Below the pieces are notes generated by a model. The model did no database searches. It had not been told where the DNA came from and worked only from the letters and a program-made list of their open reading frames with translations. From positions 11,856,001 through 11,920,000 of the forward strand of contig CM043967.1 in assembly GCA_014529385.2 (NCBI GenBank): a stretch of DNA of 64,000 bases. The letters are read 5' to 3'. Shown here one piece after another: positions 35,190 to 47,668 of the stretch. The DNA comes from Adiantum capillus-veneris (lineage: Eukaryota; Streptophyta; Polypodiopsida; Polypodiales; Pteridaceae). Position numbers and translations under genes: made by a program. Each line of letters opens with the position of its first letter. Position 1 is the first letter of the stretch.

Positions 35190-35803
35190 CTTCTACACAC
35201 ACACACACACACAAACACATATACACACACACATGAACACACACACAATGCATACACACACATTGTACACACACGCATACACACACACTGTTTTGTGCAC
35301 AATCACACACTAATGCTTGCATTAGTGTGTGCATGCATTATACACACACTAATGCCCGCATTAGTGCGTGCATGCGTTACAAGCACACACTAATGCTTGC
35401 ATTAGGGTGTGCTTGTGCATGAATTAGTGTGCAAACACACTAATGCATGCACAAGCACACCCTAATGCAAGCATTAGTGTGTGCAAGCATTATACACACA
35501 CACACTAATGCTTGCATTAGTGTGTGATTGTGCACAAATTAATGTGTTTTCACACACTATTTTGTGCACAATCACACACTAATGCTTGCATTAGGGTGTG
35601 CATGCATTATACACACACTAATGTCCCACATTAGTGTGTGCATGCGTTACAAGCACACACTAATGCAAGCATTAGTGTGTGCTTGGGCACAAATTAGTAT
35701 GTAAAAACTAACTAATGCATGCACACACTAATGCTTGCATTAGTGTGTGATTGAGCACAAATTAGTGTGTTTTCACACACTATTTTGTGCACAATGCATG
35801 CAT

Positions 35804-35837
<34 letters not shown>

Positions 35838-36310
35838 TGCAAGCATTAGTGTGTTTCCACACACTAATTTGTGCCCAAGCACACACCAATGCAAGCGTTA
35901 GTGTGTGCATACCTCTTTAGCACACACTAATGCTTGCATTAGTGTGTGCTTGTGCTCTAATTAGTGTGTCTACACACTAATTTGTGCACAAGCATACACT
36001 ATTGTGAGCATTGGCCTGTGAAAAAATTGCACACACTAATGTTTGCATTAGTGTGTGCTTGTGCACAAATTAGTGTGTGAAAACACACCAATGCATGCAC
36101 ACACACACTAATGCGAGACATTAGTGTGTGCTTGTGCATGCATTGGTGTGTCTCGCATTAGTGTGTGTGTGCATGCATTGGTGTGTTTTCACACACTAAT
36201 TTGTGCACAAGCACACACTAATGCAAGCATTAGTGTGTGCATGCGTTACAAGCGCACACTAATGCTAGCATTAGTGTGTGCTTGGGCATGCATTAGTATA
36301 CCAAAGCATA
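35190..36310. repeat. array of short palindromes between the divergent CACTA-1 genes
   Basis: About fifteen copies of a perfect or near-perfect palindrome of the form CACACTAATGC-(TT/AA)-GCATTAGTGTG are separated by CA/TG-rich spacers over 1.1 kb. Each unit could fold into a hairpin of about 13 bp. The spacing is irregular and the spacers are themselves repetitive. Apparent proteins in all frames are artefacts of the repeat. Confidence 0.88.
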
Positions 36311-36653
36311 CCTCCATTAGCATTAGCATACCAAAACATACCTCCATGTGGGTGTGCGATGAAGTTGATTGAGACCCTAATGGTCATCGAGAAGCCCAAC
36401 GGTAGATTAAGGTCCAACACACACACACACTGGATTAATTTCTTTGCCACACACTAACGCGCACACACACACACACACACTCTAAATGGATGCAAAAAAA
36501 ATAAGCACACAAACCATTTCTTAAATAGGAGATAAAAGGAATCCTATGCAGGGAGGAATCCTATGCAAGGAGGAATCCTATGCAATAAAGAATCTCACTT
36601 TGATTAGAATCCAATGTTGATTAGGGTCCCTTTTTTTTGTGAAATTGTAGGAT

Positions 36654-38173
36654 ATGGCATCCTCTTCCACGCCCGGCTATCAATCCATAGAGGACTTTCT
36701 CGCCGAGGGCCTCTCTTACGAGGACGCTTGTGATGCTTACTACTCGCAGTCTTCCTCCCACCAGCAGTCACAATCCACCTTCGGCTTTCGATGGTTCCGA
36801 GATGCAGTACACGATCCCAACCTCGAGAGGGCATACCGCGCCCAGGCAGAGTGGCTATCCTCGCAGCAGAGTCTTCGTGGACGTTACACACCAGCACAGT
36901 TGGCTGCCTATGGGCTCTCACCGCTTGCGACATCGGGCGCCGGCACTCCGATCGTGCAGAGTGTGCCTCCCAGTGGGCCTCCCTCCACCTTACCCTCGAC
37001 TTTCCCATCACCCACAGCTCCCTCCACCTTACCCTTGACTTTCCCATCACCCACAGCTCCCTCCACCTTGCATTCGCAGCGATCCACGCTCGCACCGTCG
37101 AGTTATCCGTCGCCTACACCACCCAACGGTTCGGGCTCGGGCCAGCGCTCTTCGGGTGGCCAACGCTCTTCCCGTAGTGGTGGCTCACGCTCTCGTCGAG
37201 GTAGTGGCTCGTGCTGCTTTGGTGGTGGAGGGGGCAGTGCTACAGATTCACCTCCTCCTACACCCCGAGCTCCTCGCTCACCCCTTGGAGCTCCACATGA
37301 GGATGAGGACCGCAATGCACCCGCCCAGGACGCTCGTGGCTACTACTATTATATACATCGAGGGTGGGGGGGGTGGTGGATCTAGGTTCCTCTTTGGGGA
37401 GGACATTTCGAGGGCACCTTAACCAGCTGATCCACTCGACATACCAAGATTGCTTTAAATCTTTCAAAGATCAGGACCCAGCCGACTTGACGTACATTCA
37501 CACGACATTGCTCATGCGGTTCCCTAATCCGGAAGTGGAAGAGTTCTCCAGGCAGTGGCTCGAGGAGTACGTCAAGAATTTCTTGAAAAATAAGAAGTCC
37601 AGTGTACGGAGAGCAGAAAAGCGAACATTTGAATCTGAAGGTCACAACTATCGCCCTAGAAATGTTCACGACGAGGAGTGGGAGAAAGCCTAGGGCGAGC
37701 TGGAGGACGAGAGAGCGGTAGGTGCTAGGACGCACACTCGCCAGGTGGAGGCGAGGGCGCAGCAAACGCCCACGCATTACGGCTCGGGCAGAAAAGCAGC
37801 ATGGAAAGATAAATTTGTGAGTGCGCGTATTTTCATTTGAATTTATTTAATTTGTGGTAATAAGGTTAGGCTTGTGATATTTTTTAATTGATATACAACA
37901 AAATATTACTATGACCCGGCCAAGCCGAGAGATCCAGAGATACAGAGAGAGCCACTAGTCCGAATATCAGACATGGTGCTGGCTGTATGAAAACAACAAA
38001 ATCAATCACGAAGAATTTGAAAATGCATGTACACTACAGCCTGTAAGTGTGAACTTTTAAAAAAAAATGAGTGCATGCAGAATTATGTATCCATTTGTAT
38101 TAATTAAAGGTTTTGTTGTTTTTTTCTTTTCCAGAGTCAAGGAGTCCCTCGAGAGGTCCCAGGATCCGAGTAG
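36654..38173 (+). pseudogene. CACTA-1 second gene, TNPA-like (Transposase_24 type)
   Basis: The ATG at 36,654 opens a Ser/Gln-rich start, a Pro/Ser/Thr linker and a basic Ser/Arg patch followed by GSCCFGGGGGS. The frame shifts by one base in a G-run at about 37,365-37,377. It continues (LIHSTYQDCFKSF, LLMRFPNPEVEEF) past a TAG at about 37,691 to THYGSGRKAAWKDKF at a GTGAGT donor (after 37,816). The last exon probably starts at 38,135 (after TTTTCCAG) and ends at TAG 38,171-38,173; a middle exon near 37,910-38,000 is unclear. The H-x-G-S/G-G...F ending at a splice donor is shared with the CACTA-2 gene at 53,030. In En/Spm, TNPA binds the subterminal repeats and regulates the element. Confidence 0.7.
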
Positions 38174-38189
38174 CTCAATCCTCCAAGTG

Positions 38190-38400
38190 TTTTTGGGCCC
38201 GTCTTCTTTTGGCCAAAGTTGTATAGCCCCCATGTATCGCCTATTTGGGCAATTTTGTAATATCCAATATAATTAAACACTTGATTTTGGCCCAAAGTCT
38301 TCTTTTGGCCACAGTTGTATAGCCGCCATGCATCGCCTGTTTGGGCAATTTTGTAATGAACAGTTTCTCCAATATAATTAAACATTTGATTTTGGTCCAA
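38190..38400. repeat. ~110-bp tandem duplication near the right end of CACTA-1
   Basis: Two adjacent copies of (GTCTTCTTTTGGCCA)...GTTGTATAGCC...TTTGGGCAATTTTGTAAT...ATATAATTAAACA lie just downstream of the TNPA-like stop. They differ mainly by a short indel. Confidence 0.85.
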
Positions 38401-38524
38401 AGTTTTTGTGCAATGAAATTGTTGTTTTTCTATTTATTAAATGTATAGGAAAAAAAGGCAAATGACCATTTGCATGGGTCCTACCAAGGACCATCCAAAT
38501 GGTCATCTGCTTTTTTTAAAAAAA

Positions 38525-38741
38525 TACTCGCGTGCGCGGTAATGGTTACGGTAATACTGGCGGTAAGTCACGCGGAAATAAGTGCGGAAATATAGCCGGG
38601 CCGATTATCGCGTGCATTGCTGAAGGACCATTACCGCAAGCATTGACTCGAGGATTACCGCTCCCGAGATTTTTTGGCTTGAACTTTTCCTTTGTTTTTG
38701 TGCGTCTATCTGAGCGGTAATGTGCTCCAAATGTCATAGTG
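38525..38741. repeat. right TIR and subterminal repeats of CACTA-1
   Basis: Several GCGGTAAT and ATTACCGC copies in both orientations (for example GCGGTAATGG, ATTACCGCAAGC, ATTACCGCTC) end in the 28-bp TIR at 38,714-38,741. Confidence 0.8.
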
Positions 38742-38751
38742 TCCATTAAAA

Positions 38752-38763
38752 TGATATCAGAGC
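38752..38763 (+). promoter_or_regulatory. primer-binding site of element H
   Basis: TGATATCAGAGC, one mismatch from the Met-tRNA site, lies one base after the end of the 5' LTR (38,750). The one-base spacing matches elements A and B. Confidence 0.8.
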
Positions 38764-39164
38764 ATTTGGTTTCTCTTTTCTTGCTTAAGAAGAGAGGTCC
38801 TTAAGTAGCCTATTAATGGTTGATTTTATTTATTATATTAGGGTAAGTGGGACTGGGATCTATTATCGGTTTTGTTGAGCCCACTATGTGGGATATGGTG
38901 CACACCTCGGGAGCTTTGATCTTAATAATGGGGTCTTTTTAGACTTGCCTACGAGTTTACCATTATTGAGCCATAAGAAGTCCGAAAGGAGCTATTCCTC
39001 GGTGATTCTGCAGTATTAGACCCATTCCACTACTCTTTATAATTAACCAATTCGAGCCGTGGGTGTAGATGCTTAAGTGATGATTTTCAAAGCCTAAGAG
39101 GAGTAGCAACTAAGGTTTTGAATTGCCAAAGAATACACCAAGTAAACACACAAATTTTGTTAAC
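38764..39164. other. leader of element H, no gene seen
   Basis: About 400 bases between the primer site and the first gag ATG. This is the usual untranslated leader; no motif was recognised. Confidence 0.5.
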
Positions 39165-40512
39165 ATGGCTGACAATAACCATGAGAGTAGAATGAACGTT
39201 GATAACTTTGACTTTTCACATGAAGGTGCTAATGATGATGCCCCCATTTTTGTCAATTATCTTGTTACTAGGTTGCAACAAGCTATGGGCAACCATGCTT
39301 TGCAAGCCGAAGTTACTCAACAACTTCGCGGTTATGGGATTTCCCTTCCTCTCCAAGAGGAGAGAGAGCTTAGGAGGACTCTTGATGAGACCCCCAAAAG
39401 AAAACTCTCTCCCATACGAGAGGAGGAATCCAAAGAATGAGAAAGTAATGAATCCCTAAGTTCCTCTGAAGATGTGGCTCCACGAAGACGGCGGTCTAGA
39501 CGGCTGCCAACACCTCCCAAGAGGAAATGATCAACCCACAGTCCTTCTCCTCATCACTCCGAAAGGGAAGAGAGGAAACAAAGGAAGAAAAGGGCAAGCA
39601 AGAAGTCACCCTCTTCTCCTTCTTCTTCACCTTCTTCCTCTTCCGACGAAAGCTATGGCTATTCTCTTAGACAATACAAGAGGGGAGGACATTTCAAATC
39701 TTATCCTGCATGGAGAAGGTCCCAAAATCTCAAGAAGTTCAATGAGGGAAAAAAGAGTATCTCTTTTCTCAGCTATGATGGCACCTTTGGTGCTACCGAC
39801 AATGTATTGGCCTTCATCCAGCAATTTGATGTGGCCTTTGGAGACGAGGGCTTCACGGAGTCCTCCAAGCTACGCCATGTAGCTATGCACTTCCAAAAAT
39901 CAGCTCGTCAATGGTGGGCTAGCCTTCGTGGCAATGGCGAAGCCCCAAAGACATGGAAAACTCTACGAATTTTCATCATGAAGCAATTCCTTGCAAGCGA
40001 TGCAAAGGACAAAGTCCTTACCGAATGGTGAAGTTTGAAGCTTCTTTTCCATGGGTCTATTCACAAATATGTGGACAAGTTTTGGGATTTACATCTCAAG
40101 GCTACGGTCTTTCAAAAGATAGACCTCGCCGAGAAAAAGCAACAACTCTGTGTGAGATTACTTGAAGAGATGGTCGAGTACGTCAACTCTCAATGGCCTG
40201 GTTCTATCACTGAAGTAATCCACCACACAACGGGGAAAACCAATGCCCAAAATTCTTTCCAAGGCAATTCCAACAACAACAACAACAACAATTGGTCCAA
40301 GGAGAAGGGAGTTTATAAAGGTGAAAACAAACTCTCTCCAGAAGAGCTCGAAGCTTTTCGCAAGGACCATAAATGTTTTAAGTGTGCGGAGCAAGGACAT
40401 GGCTATCGTTCTTGCCCCAAGAGAAATGCACACAATGAGACTCCTAGAGCTTCCACTATCGAAGATCCAAAAGAGGATGCTCATTGCAAAGGATCACCTC
40501 TCTCCTATGCTT
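39165..40512 (+). pseudogene. gag of gypsy element H
   Basis: The ATG at 39,165 opens MADNNHESRMNVDNFDF, which runs to a TGA at 39,440. Other frames carry on through an Arg/Ser-rich region, a capsid domain (IQQFDVAFGDEGF, ARQWWASLRGNGEAPKTW, near 39,800-40,030), a TGA after VLTEW, and a poly-Asn stretch. An intact zinc knuckle (CFKCAEQGHGYRSC, CX2CX4HX4C) lies at about 40,375-40,420. The order is that of a Ty3/gypsy gag with at least two frame breaks. Confidence 0.85.
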
Positions 40513-42257
40513 GAGGAAAGGTAAGGGAGCATGGTGCCTTCATCTTGTTTGACCATGGCTCTACTCACAACTTCATATCAATGGAGTTGGCCACCAAGTT
40601 GGGCATTCAAGATTTTGAGATGGAAAATATTGTAACAATTGACACAACTTTCTAGGGATAGCAAGCCTCCGTTACTTGCTTGATTGAGAAGTTGAGGCTT
40701 CATGTCCAAAGCTATGTCGACAAAGAAGACTTTATCATCTTTCCTCTCCAACATGAGGATGCTATCATAGGGGCACCATGGTTCAGCCGCTTGGCTGCTA
40801 ACATGAAGTTCCTTGAAAGGAGAATCTACTTTGCCTACAGGGAAAAGAGCATGTATCTAATAGATGCTAGTGAGTCTGGTCGTACTATACCACTTTTAAA
40901 TCCTCCTGCTTTTGAATAATCAATGAAGAGCTTAGTTTCTGCATACATGATTTTTGTCAATGAGTCCCTTAAAAGTCCTAATTTTTTGTCAAATGTAAAT
41001 AGTAGGTATCAAGAAGAGTTAGACTTGTCTAGTTTTCTAAAAGGATTCCAAGATGTGTTCATCGATGATATCCCTAATATGGACTTACCGACAAAACGAG
41101 GGGATGATGACCATCGAATTGAGCTCCTACAAAGCTCACTGCCTAACAAGCCTCCTTATCGAGTTTCCAAGCTTAACAAGAGGAGATCATGAGGCAAGTA
41201 CAAGAATTGGTAGACAAAGGGATGGTGAGGCCTAGCTCCTCTCCCTTTTGTTCTCCACTCCTTTTAGTGCAAAAGAAGATAGTACATACCGCATGTGTGT
41301 TGACTATCAAGCACTAAACCATATCACTATCAAAAACATATTTCTCATGCCTCGAGTAGAAGATCTGTTTGATAAGCTACAAGGCTCTACATACTTCAGT
41401 AGGATTGACCTTAAAAGTGGCTATCATCAAATAAGGATAGTGGATGAAGATATCCTAAAGACCGTGTTTCGTACAACGTTTGGTCTTTATGAATATCTAG
41501 TCATGCCTTTTGGCTTGACCTATGCACCAGGCACGTTCAATTGTCTAACGGAGAATATATTTAGACCCTACCGCAAATTCACTGGAGTGTTCTTTGATGA
41601 TATCATCATCTACTCCAAGTCATTGGAGGAACACAAGCAACATCTCCAAGTGATTTTTCAAGCATTGAGGGAGAACAAGCTTTTTCTCGATCAAAAGAAA
41701 AGGGATTTTTTCCTTCATCAAGAGATTCACTACTTAGGTCATACGATCTCTAAAGATGGTATCCCTATGGATCCATCAAAGTTGGAGGTAATAAAGGCAT
41801 GGCCTAAGATCCAAGGAATCTACATGAGCTAAGAAGCTTTATTGGTATGTGTGCATACTATAGACGCTTCACAGAAAAATTATCTCAAATAGCAGGACCA
41901 TTACATGATTTAACCAAGAAGAACGTTAGGTATTCATGGACTGCTAAGGAGAAAAATGCTTTTGACGAGCTCAAAGAGAAGCTTACCTCCCAACCAGTCC
42001 TTATCATGCTTCCGGATCTTTTAAAGCCTTTTGAGGTCCGGTGTGATGCGTGTGGTGATTGCATTGGAGCAATCTTGCTTCAAGAAGGGCATGCCATAGT
42101 ATACGAGAGTCGAAGGCTCAATACGGATGAACGAGTCTTGGGCATTTATGAGAAAGAGCTTTTACCTGTTCTACATTCCCTAGACACATGGAAGCACTAT
42201 CTATTGGGGACTCCATTTAATTTACGACCGACCACCAAAGTCTCAAGTACTTCATGA
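40513..42257 (+). pseudogene. protease, reverse transcriptase and RNase H of element H
   Basis: A protease-like segment reads LFDHGSTHNFIS (DHG where DSG or DTG is expected). After several breaks the reverse transcriptase is clear from 41,250 (YRMCVDYQALNHITIKN, SRIDLKSGYHQIRI, GVFFDDIIIYS, HYLGHTISKDGIPM). RNase H follows (VRCDACGDCIGAILLQ, YEKELLPVLHSL). It is separated from RT by a frame break near 41,830 and ends in another break near 42,230. The protein is related to the array family but clearly distinct. Confidence 0.88.
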
Positions 42258-43878
42258 TGCAAATCAAGCTTTCCAACAAACAAATGATGTGGGCAAATTT
42301 TATTTCGTAATTTTATTTTCATATTGCTCACATTGCTGGTAAGCACAATCAAGTGGCCGATGCACTTTCACGACAACCAAAAGTTAATGTGTGTCTATAG
42401 CAACTCACAATGATCTATCTTCTATGGTAGATGAGTATGCTGTTGACCTTGACTTCAAAGACATAATGTCAGCCCTTGCTTTGGGGAAGAAGGAGGAACC
42501 ATTCACCTTGCAAGATAGTTATCTTCTCCATGGCAATAGGATATGTGTTACCCACTCCCTTCGTGAGAAAGTCATGTATGAATCCCATGCTCCTCCCTAT
42601 GCGGAGCATAGAGGCATTCAACCTAGTACTCTTCGAGAAGTAGACTCGACATATTTTTATTGGCCTACCATGAAAGTAAACATACAAGAGTATGTTGCAA
42701 AATGTTTGGTATGCCTAAAGACCAAGTTTGATAGAGGAAAGCAACCTGGATTACTCCAGTCATTGCCTATCCCAAAATTCACCATGGGAGAGTATATCAA
42801 TGGATTTTATCTTTGGATTACCCGTAACCCAAGTCTATCCATGGGAATACGGCAATATGGACAATAGTCGACAGGTTTAGCAAGCAAGCACACTTTATTC
42901 CTATCAAAAAGACTATTAAGGTACACCAAATGGCAACTCTCTTTATATCTCAGATTTTCAAACACAATGGATTGCAACATCCATGGTGTCAGATAGAGAT
43001 CTTAGAATGAACAGTAATTTCTCTTTGAAAATCAAGATACAAGATTGAATTTCTCTTCGGCCTATCACTCACAAACGGATGGCCAAAGTGAGATAGCCAA
43101 TCTTATGATACTCGATCTACTAAAGTCTTTTGTTACAGAAGTAGATCAACTCTCACAATGGGAAAAGTACTTACCTCTTGTAGAGTATGCGTACAGTAAT
43201 AATGTACATACGTCTACGAGAAAAGCACCTTTTGAAATCATCAAGGGAAGACCTAAAAGTCCCTTGCTACTTAAGGTACATGGAAAGATCTTCGCTGCCG
43301 ATGAGTATAGCCATGACCTACAAGAATCTTTTCAAAAGATTAAGGAGGCTATATTTATCTCTCAACAAAGGTAAAAAGGTGATGTTGACAAGCACATAAG
43401 GGCCTTAATGTTCAAAGAAAATGATTGGGTCTTACTTAAGTTTCCCAAGGCTTGATTGAGGCAAACGAAGGGCAAAAATCCTACGGGCCATCAAAAGTAT
43501 TATGCTAAACTAGCAAAAAGATACTATGGTCCTTTTCAAACCTTGAAGCCAATTAATGAGATGCCTTGTCAACTCAAGTTTCCCAACCATTGGCTCATAC
43601 ACAATGATTTTCATGTGAGCCTACTTAAGCCTTACAAATAATAGCCACCAAGTGAGTCAATTATTGAAGACCCTCCCGAAATCGAAGACCAAGAAGAGGT
43701 GCTACAACCCGAAGCTATCCTTCGGCATGAAGACAAGGTACTACAACATGATAAGATTATCCGACAGTATTTTATTAAGTTCAAAAATTATCCTTTTGAA
43801 GATGCTAGATGGATGCAAGTAATACAGCTTAAGGATAGTATGAACCTTGTCAATGCTTACAATGCTACATTAGAGTAA
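42258..43878 (+). pseudogene. integrase and chromodomain-like tail of element H
   Basis: Integrase zinc-site sequence (AEHRGI ... VAKCLVCLKTKFDRG) is followed by a fragmented catalytic core, with the first Asp region degraded around 42,790-42,860. The Glu region (SQTDGQSEIANLMI) lies near 43,070. HNDFHVSLLKPYK is followed by a TAA at about 43,640. A chromodomain-like end (YFIKFKNYPFEDARWM) reaches about 43,878. Many stops and shifts make it a relic. Confidence 0.82.
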
Positions 43879-44223
43879 GCAAAAGTACAAATTTCTTTCA
43901 AATGACCAATGTTTTTGTCTTATAAGACTAATTCTCCTTTTATTGTGCACAAATTTATAAACTAGTATGCATACTTAGAATCATGTTTGTGTCGATGATG
44001 ACGTCTCTCAAACACCAAGTAGAATTTGTCACTCTACTTGGGAGAATGAAATGGACTAAAGAGTAGACATGATTGCGGCAGCTATGTTTCCCAAGCACCA
44101 AATGGATTAGTCATCCATCTTGGAAAGATATCCTCTACCTGCTAAGAAACATTGACTAATGACTAAGGCTTTATCTCTTCTACCTCATAGTTGAGAACGA
44201 CTATGATTTCAAGAGAGAGGTAA

Positions 44224-45704
44224 TGTCTTAAAATCTAGTATGTAACCAACCCAAATGATTTTCTCCTATTAAACTAATCATTTAATGTGGGAGAATAGAC
44301 GAGAACAAGGGTTAGAGCATAGACATGTGTTTACGGGTCTATCTCAACACGGGACCAATGGTAAAGGGGTCCAAATGAGAGATGATATGTCAAAGAGCAA
44401 GGCTAGACAATGGAGCTTAAAGACCTTAGGGTTAGCTTCATCGAATACCTCCAAGGGTTAGTGTTAAAAGTCCTTTGACCTTAGGTAAGCTAGGGATGTG
44501 CTTGAGGTGGGAACCCGGCGCCCCAAGCTTGAGGTGCTTAATGACTAAGGTGCTAAGGTACTCCATGACTAAGGTGCTTGAGGGTAGGGTGTTCAAAAAG
44601 TCAAATCTAATCCTACTCATGAGGGGGCGAGTCCTAATCGTAGGGGCTAGAGAGAGAACACACACACTCACACAAGGCAAGTTTGGTACCAAGAAGGCAA
44701 ATAGGACACTTGTCAAGCTCCTCTCCATGTTGCCCTCATAGTGTGCCTAAAGACTATTGGTTGTCCTCCCAAGGAGTCCAATGATAAGTTAGTTGATTTA
44801 AATAATTGTTTTTGCATTTATTAAGTCCTCTCTCTCAAAGGGGAAAGGGGTACACTTGTCCCAAGACTACCCTTGTTGCTTGATATGCCTCTTGCAGGTG
44901 ATCCCGCATGTGATTGGCTAGGCCTAGAGGGGTCCAATGAGCTTCAAGCAAGAGCTACAAGGGGGGATTGACCAAAGCAAGAAGGGGGGTTGCTTGGGGG
45001 TATACTCTCCCACACACACTCACACACACACTCATTGTGTGAAGTGCAAAGTGCAAGAGCTCTGTCTCCTTCTCCAAGCTAGTAGAGAAGTTGAGAGCCT
45101 ACACCAACACTGTTGGCTATAGAATGCAAATCCAACCAAGATCCATGCTTCAATGCTTAAGCTTTCCATCTTCATTACTATGCTATTATGTATGCTAGCA
45201 AGAAGAGTGATGATAATTGAGGAACTATTTATTTCTCTTATGAATGTTTCTTCATCCTCTTCCCTACCGTCATTCCCCACTAGCTCTCTCCACCTTTGAA
45301 GGTGTTTGAGGCCTTGGGACTGAAACTTGGGATAGTTTTTTTTGTTTTTGCACAGTCTATGTTATGCTCGTGATGCATGAAGCTTTCTTCATTGCATCAC
45401 CTAGGTCACAAGGAACACAAAGATTGTATTGTACTAAGTCTCTCTTGATGGTAGAATCTATAATACAAAAGCGTATTGGAGAGGGGACCGGCTCCACATA
45501 AATCCGGCCGGCCCTCAATTGTTGTCAAGTTCTCTAAACTCTCTTTTTGCAAAAGTATTGTTCATGCCAAGTTAATTAAGTATAATGATTATATTGCTAC
45601 CATCAATTAAGTTCACCCTCTATGTTCTCAAAGTAGTCTCACAAAAATGCTCTCTTTAATTCTCCTTCCTCTATCCTCAAAGTTCATAGGCCATTTTCAT
45701 TACA
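44224..45704 (+). repeat. 3' LTR of element H
   Basis: It starts TGTCTTAAAATC right after a purine tract (CAAGAGAGAGGTAA) and ends CCATTTTCATTACA. Its last 120 bases match the 5' LTR remnant at 29,725-29,850 plus 38,745-38,750, which confirms that element H spans CACTA-1. Length is about 1,480 bp. No open frame here is credible. Confidence 0.85.
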
Positions 45705-45954
45705 TGCCATGTGTGAGTAAAGAAAATTAGGAGGAGGGGGACTTTCTTGTTGCTAGCTACAATGAAGGTGGGAGAAATAAAATGAACTTGCTTGGTGTGC
45801 CCATGGGAGGTGAAAGTGGTAGAGAAAGGGGAGGAGCTTGGTTGGTGCCACAATGGATATAGGAGAAGGTCAATGACCCTTGCTTGATGTGGGAATGGGA
45901 GGTAGGAGGGGAAGAGAGAGGAGCTCCCTTGGTGCTGCAATGGAGGTGGTAGGG

Positions 45955-46007
<53 letters not shown>

Positions 46008-46504
46008 GTAGAGAGTGAGTGTGATGGTTGAAACAAAGGACAAGGCTTGGAAAATGGGTTATAGAGAGACAAATTTAGGTTTGGGGGGACTTTGGAAAGT
46101 AGAAAATAATGTTTCAATTTTTTTTAAAATTTTTTAATTTTAGGGTTTTTTGTGCACACTTTTTACTTTTGGAGGTCAAAAATGCTATCCTAACCATAAA
46201 TAGGTTTTGGGGAGTTTTAAGGAGATAAAATTTGAATTTGATTTTTTAAAAAAATTTAATATTTTTGAGGTTTTTTCAAAACTGGGTCAAAAAAGAGGGA
46301 AACTTGGAGGTTCCACGTGGGTCCGCCGTCCCCTCCCATCCCACTCCCCACCTTCTCACTAGGTATAAAGAGGCCATTAAGAAGTGTAATGGTACTTTAT
46401 CCCCCTATTATGTTGAGGGCATAGTGTGTGCACCATCCTCTTCCTATTGGTTGGTCTCTAATTAACCTTAATCCCAAAGGGCCCCTATAGGATTCGTATT
46501 TTTC
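45705..46504. other. intergenic, GA repeat, no gene seen
   Basis: Purine-rich sequence with about 24 GA units at about 45,956-46,004. The minus-strand frame over 45,677-46,117 is driven by the repeat and has no recognisable domain. Confidence 0.5.
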
Positions 46505-47390
46505 CTAATGTGTGTATGCAAGGAAACATGGCCTATATGCTTGCTAACATGGACTATAGGGCTACCAAGCATGAACAATTTGCTAGTTAATATGGAGTGT
46601 ATGCAAGGAAGCATGGCCCATATGCTTGTTGTTAGCATGGACTATAGGGCTACCAAGCATGAACATATATGCTAGATAGCATATATTTTATTCTAGTTAG
46701 CATGGATTCTATGGTGCTAAGCATGGACTGTATGCTACCAAGCATGGCATGTATGCTAGTTAGCATGGCGTATAGGCTTTCAAGCATGAACAATAGATAG
46801 TTAGCATGGAGTGTATCCTAGCTAGCAAAGCCCATATGCTATTGATCATGGAATGTATGCTACTAGGAATGAGTCATGACATGTATGCTACCCAAAATGG
46901 CCCATATGCTAGTTAGCATGGCATGTAAGCTATCAAGCATATTGTATATGCTACTTAGTAGGGCGTGTATGCTAGTTAGCAAAGCCCATATGCTATTGAC
47001 CATAGATTTTATGCTATTGATCCTGGTGTGTATGCTAGTAAGCCAAGCATGTATACTACTTAGCATGGCCCATGTGCTAGCTAGTATGGTATGTGAGGTA
47101 CTAATCATAGTGTATATGCTTAGTATGGTATGTGAGGTACTAAGCATGTATATACTTAGCATGGCCCATGTGCTAGCTAGTATGGTTTGTGAGGTACTAA
47201 GCATAGTGTATATGCTAGTTAGCATGGCATGTATGCTACTAATCATGGCGTGTATGCTACGAAGCATGGTGTGTGTGTGCTACTAAGATTCATGCAGTGC
47301 AAACTAGTCAAGATTTTGTGAAGCATGGCCCATATGCTACTTAGCATGGTATGAATGCTACTAGGAATGGCCTGCATATTACTGAGCCAA
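46505..47390. repeat. degenerate minisatellite (TATGCTA / AGCATGG units)
   Basis: Dozens of imperfect short units alternate (T)ATGCTA(G/C)TTAGCATGG and CATGG(C/A)(C/G)(C/T)ATATGCTA over nearly 900 bp. Units vary between about 20 and 35 bp. The Met/Leu-rich open frames on both strands are produced by the repeat. Confidence 0.85.
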
Positions 47391-47668
47391 GCTCATGGAG
47401 GTAGGAGGGCACTCTTGATTCCTTGACACCTTGCATGTTTTCTAGATCTCATTAATCTTGAGTGCCATGAGCTAGAGAACGTCTGAAGCAAAGACACGCA
47501 GAGAGGAAATCACCAACAAAGAATAGGAGTATGCATGAGGTTGCGTACCAAGGGTAGGGTACTCATACACCTAAATCCTATTGGAGTTTTTACTTGATTT
47601 TACCTTTATAATTGATTGTATACTTTTTTCTATTCTATAGTGTCTTTTTTTAACTCCATGTGATTAAA

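Larger units (their letters stand above)
29851..38741. mobile_element. CACTA-1: complete En/Spm-type DNA transposon, TSD TCC
   Basis: The 8,891-bp element has 28-bp imperfect terminal inverted repeats: CACTATG at 29,851-29,878 and its inverse ending CATAGTG at 38,714-38,741, both closing on ATTACCGC. It is flanked by TCC on both sides (29,848-29,850 and 38,742-38,744). It encodes a minus-strand transposase and a plus-strand TNPA-like gene, transcribed divergently toward the two ends. Copies of ATTACCGC/GCGGTAAT crowd both termini. It sits within the last bases of the 5' LTR of gypsy element H. Confidence 0.93.

Noticed and set aside
35190-36310. CRISPR-like array
   Set aside because: Repeats are palindromic, but spacers are CA/TG simple sequence of irregular length, the host is a plant, and no cas genes exist.
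46863-47286. Met/Leu-rich proteins of about 135 residues on both strands
   Set aside because: Artefacts of the minisatellite; both strands are open at once and the unit sequence explains the amino-acid pattern.
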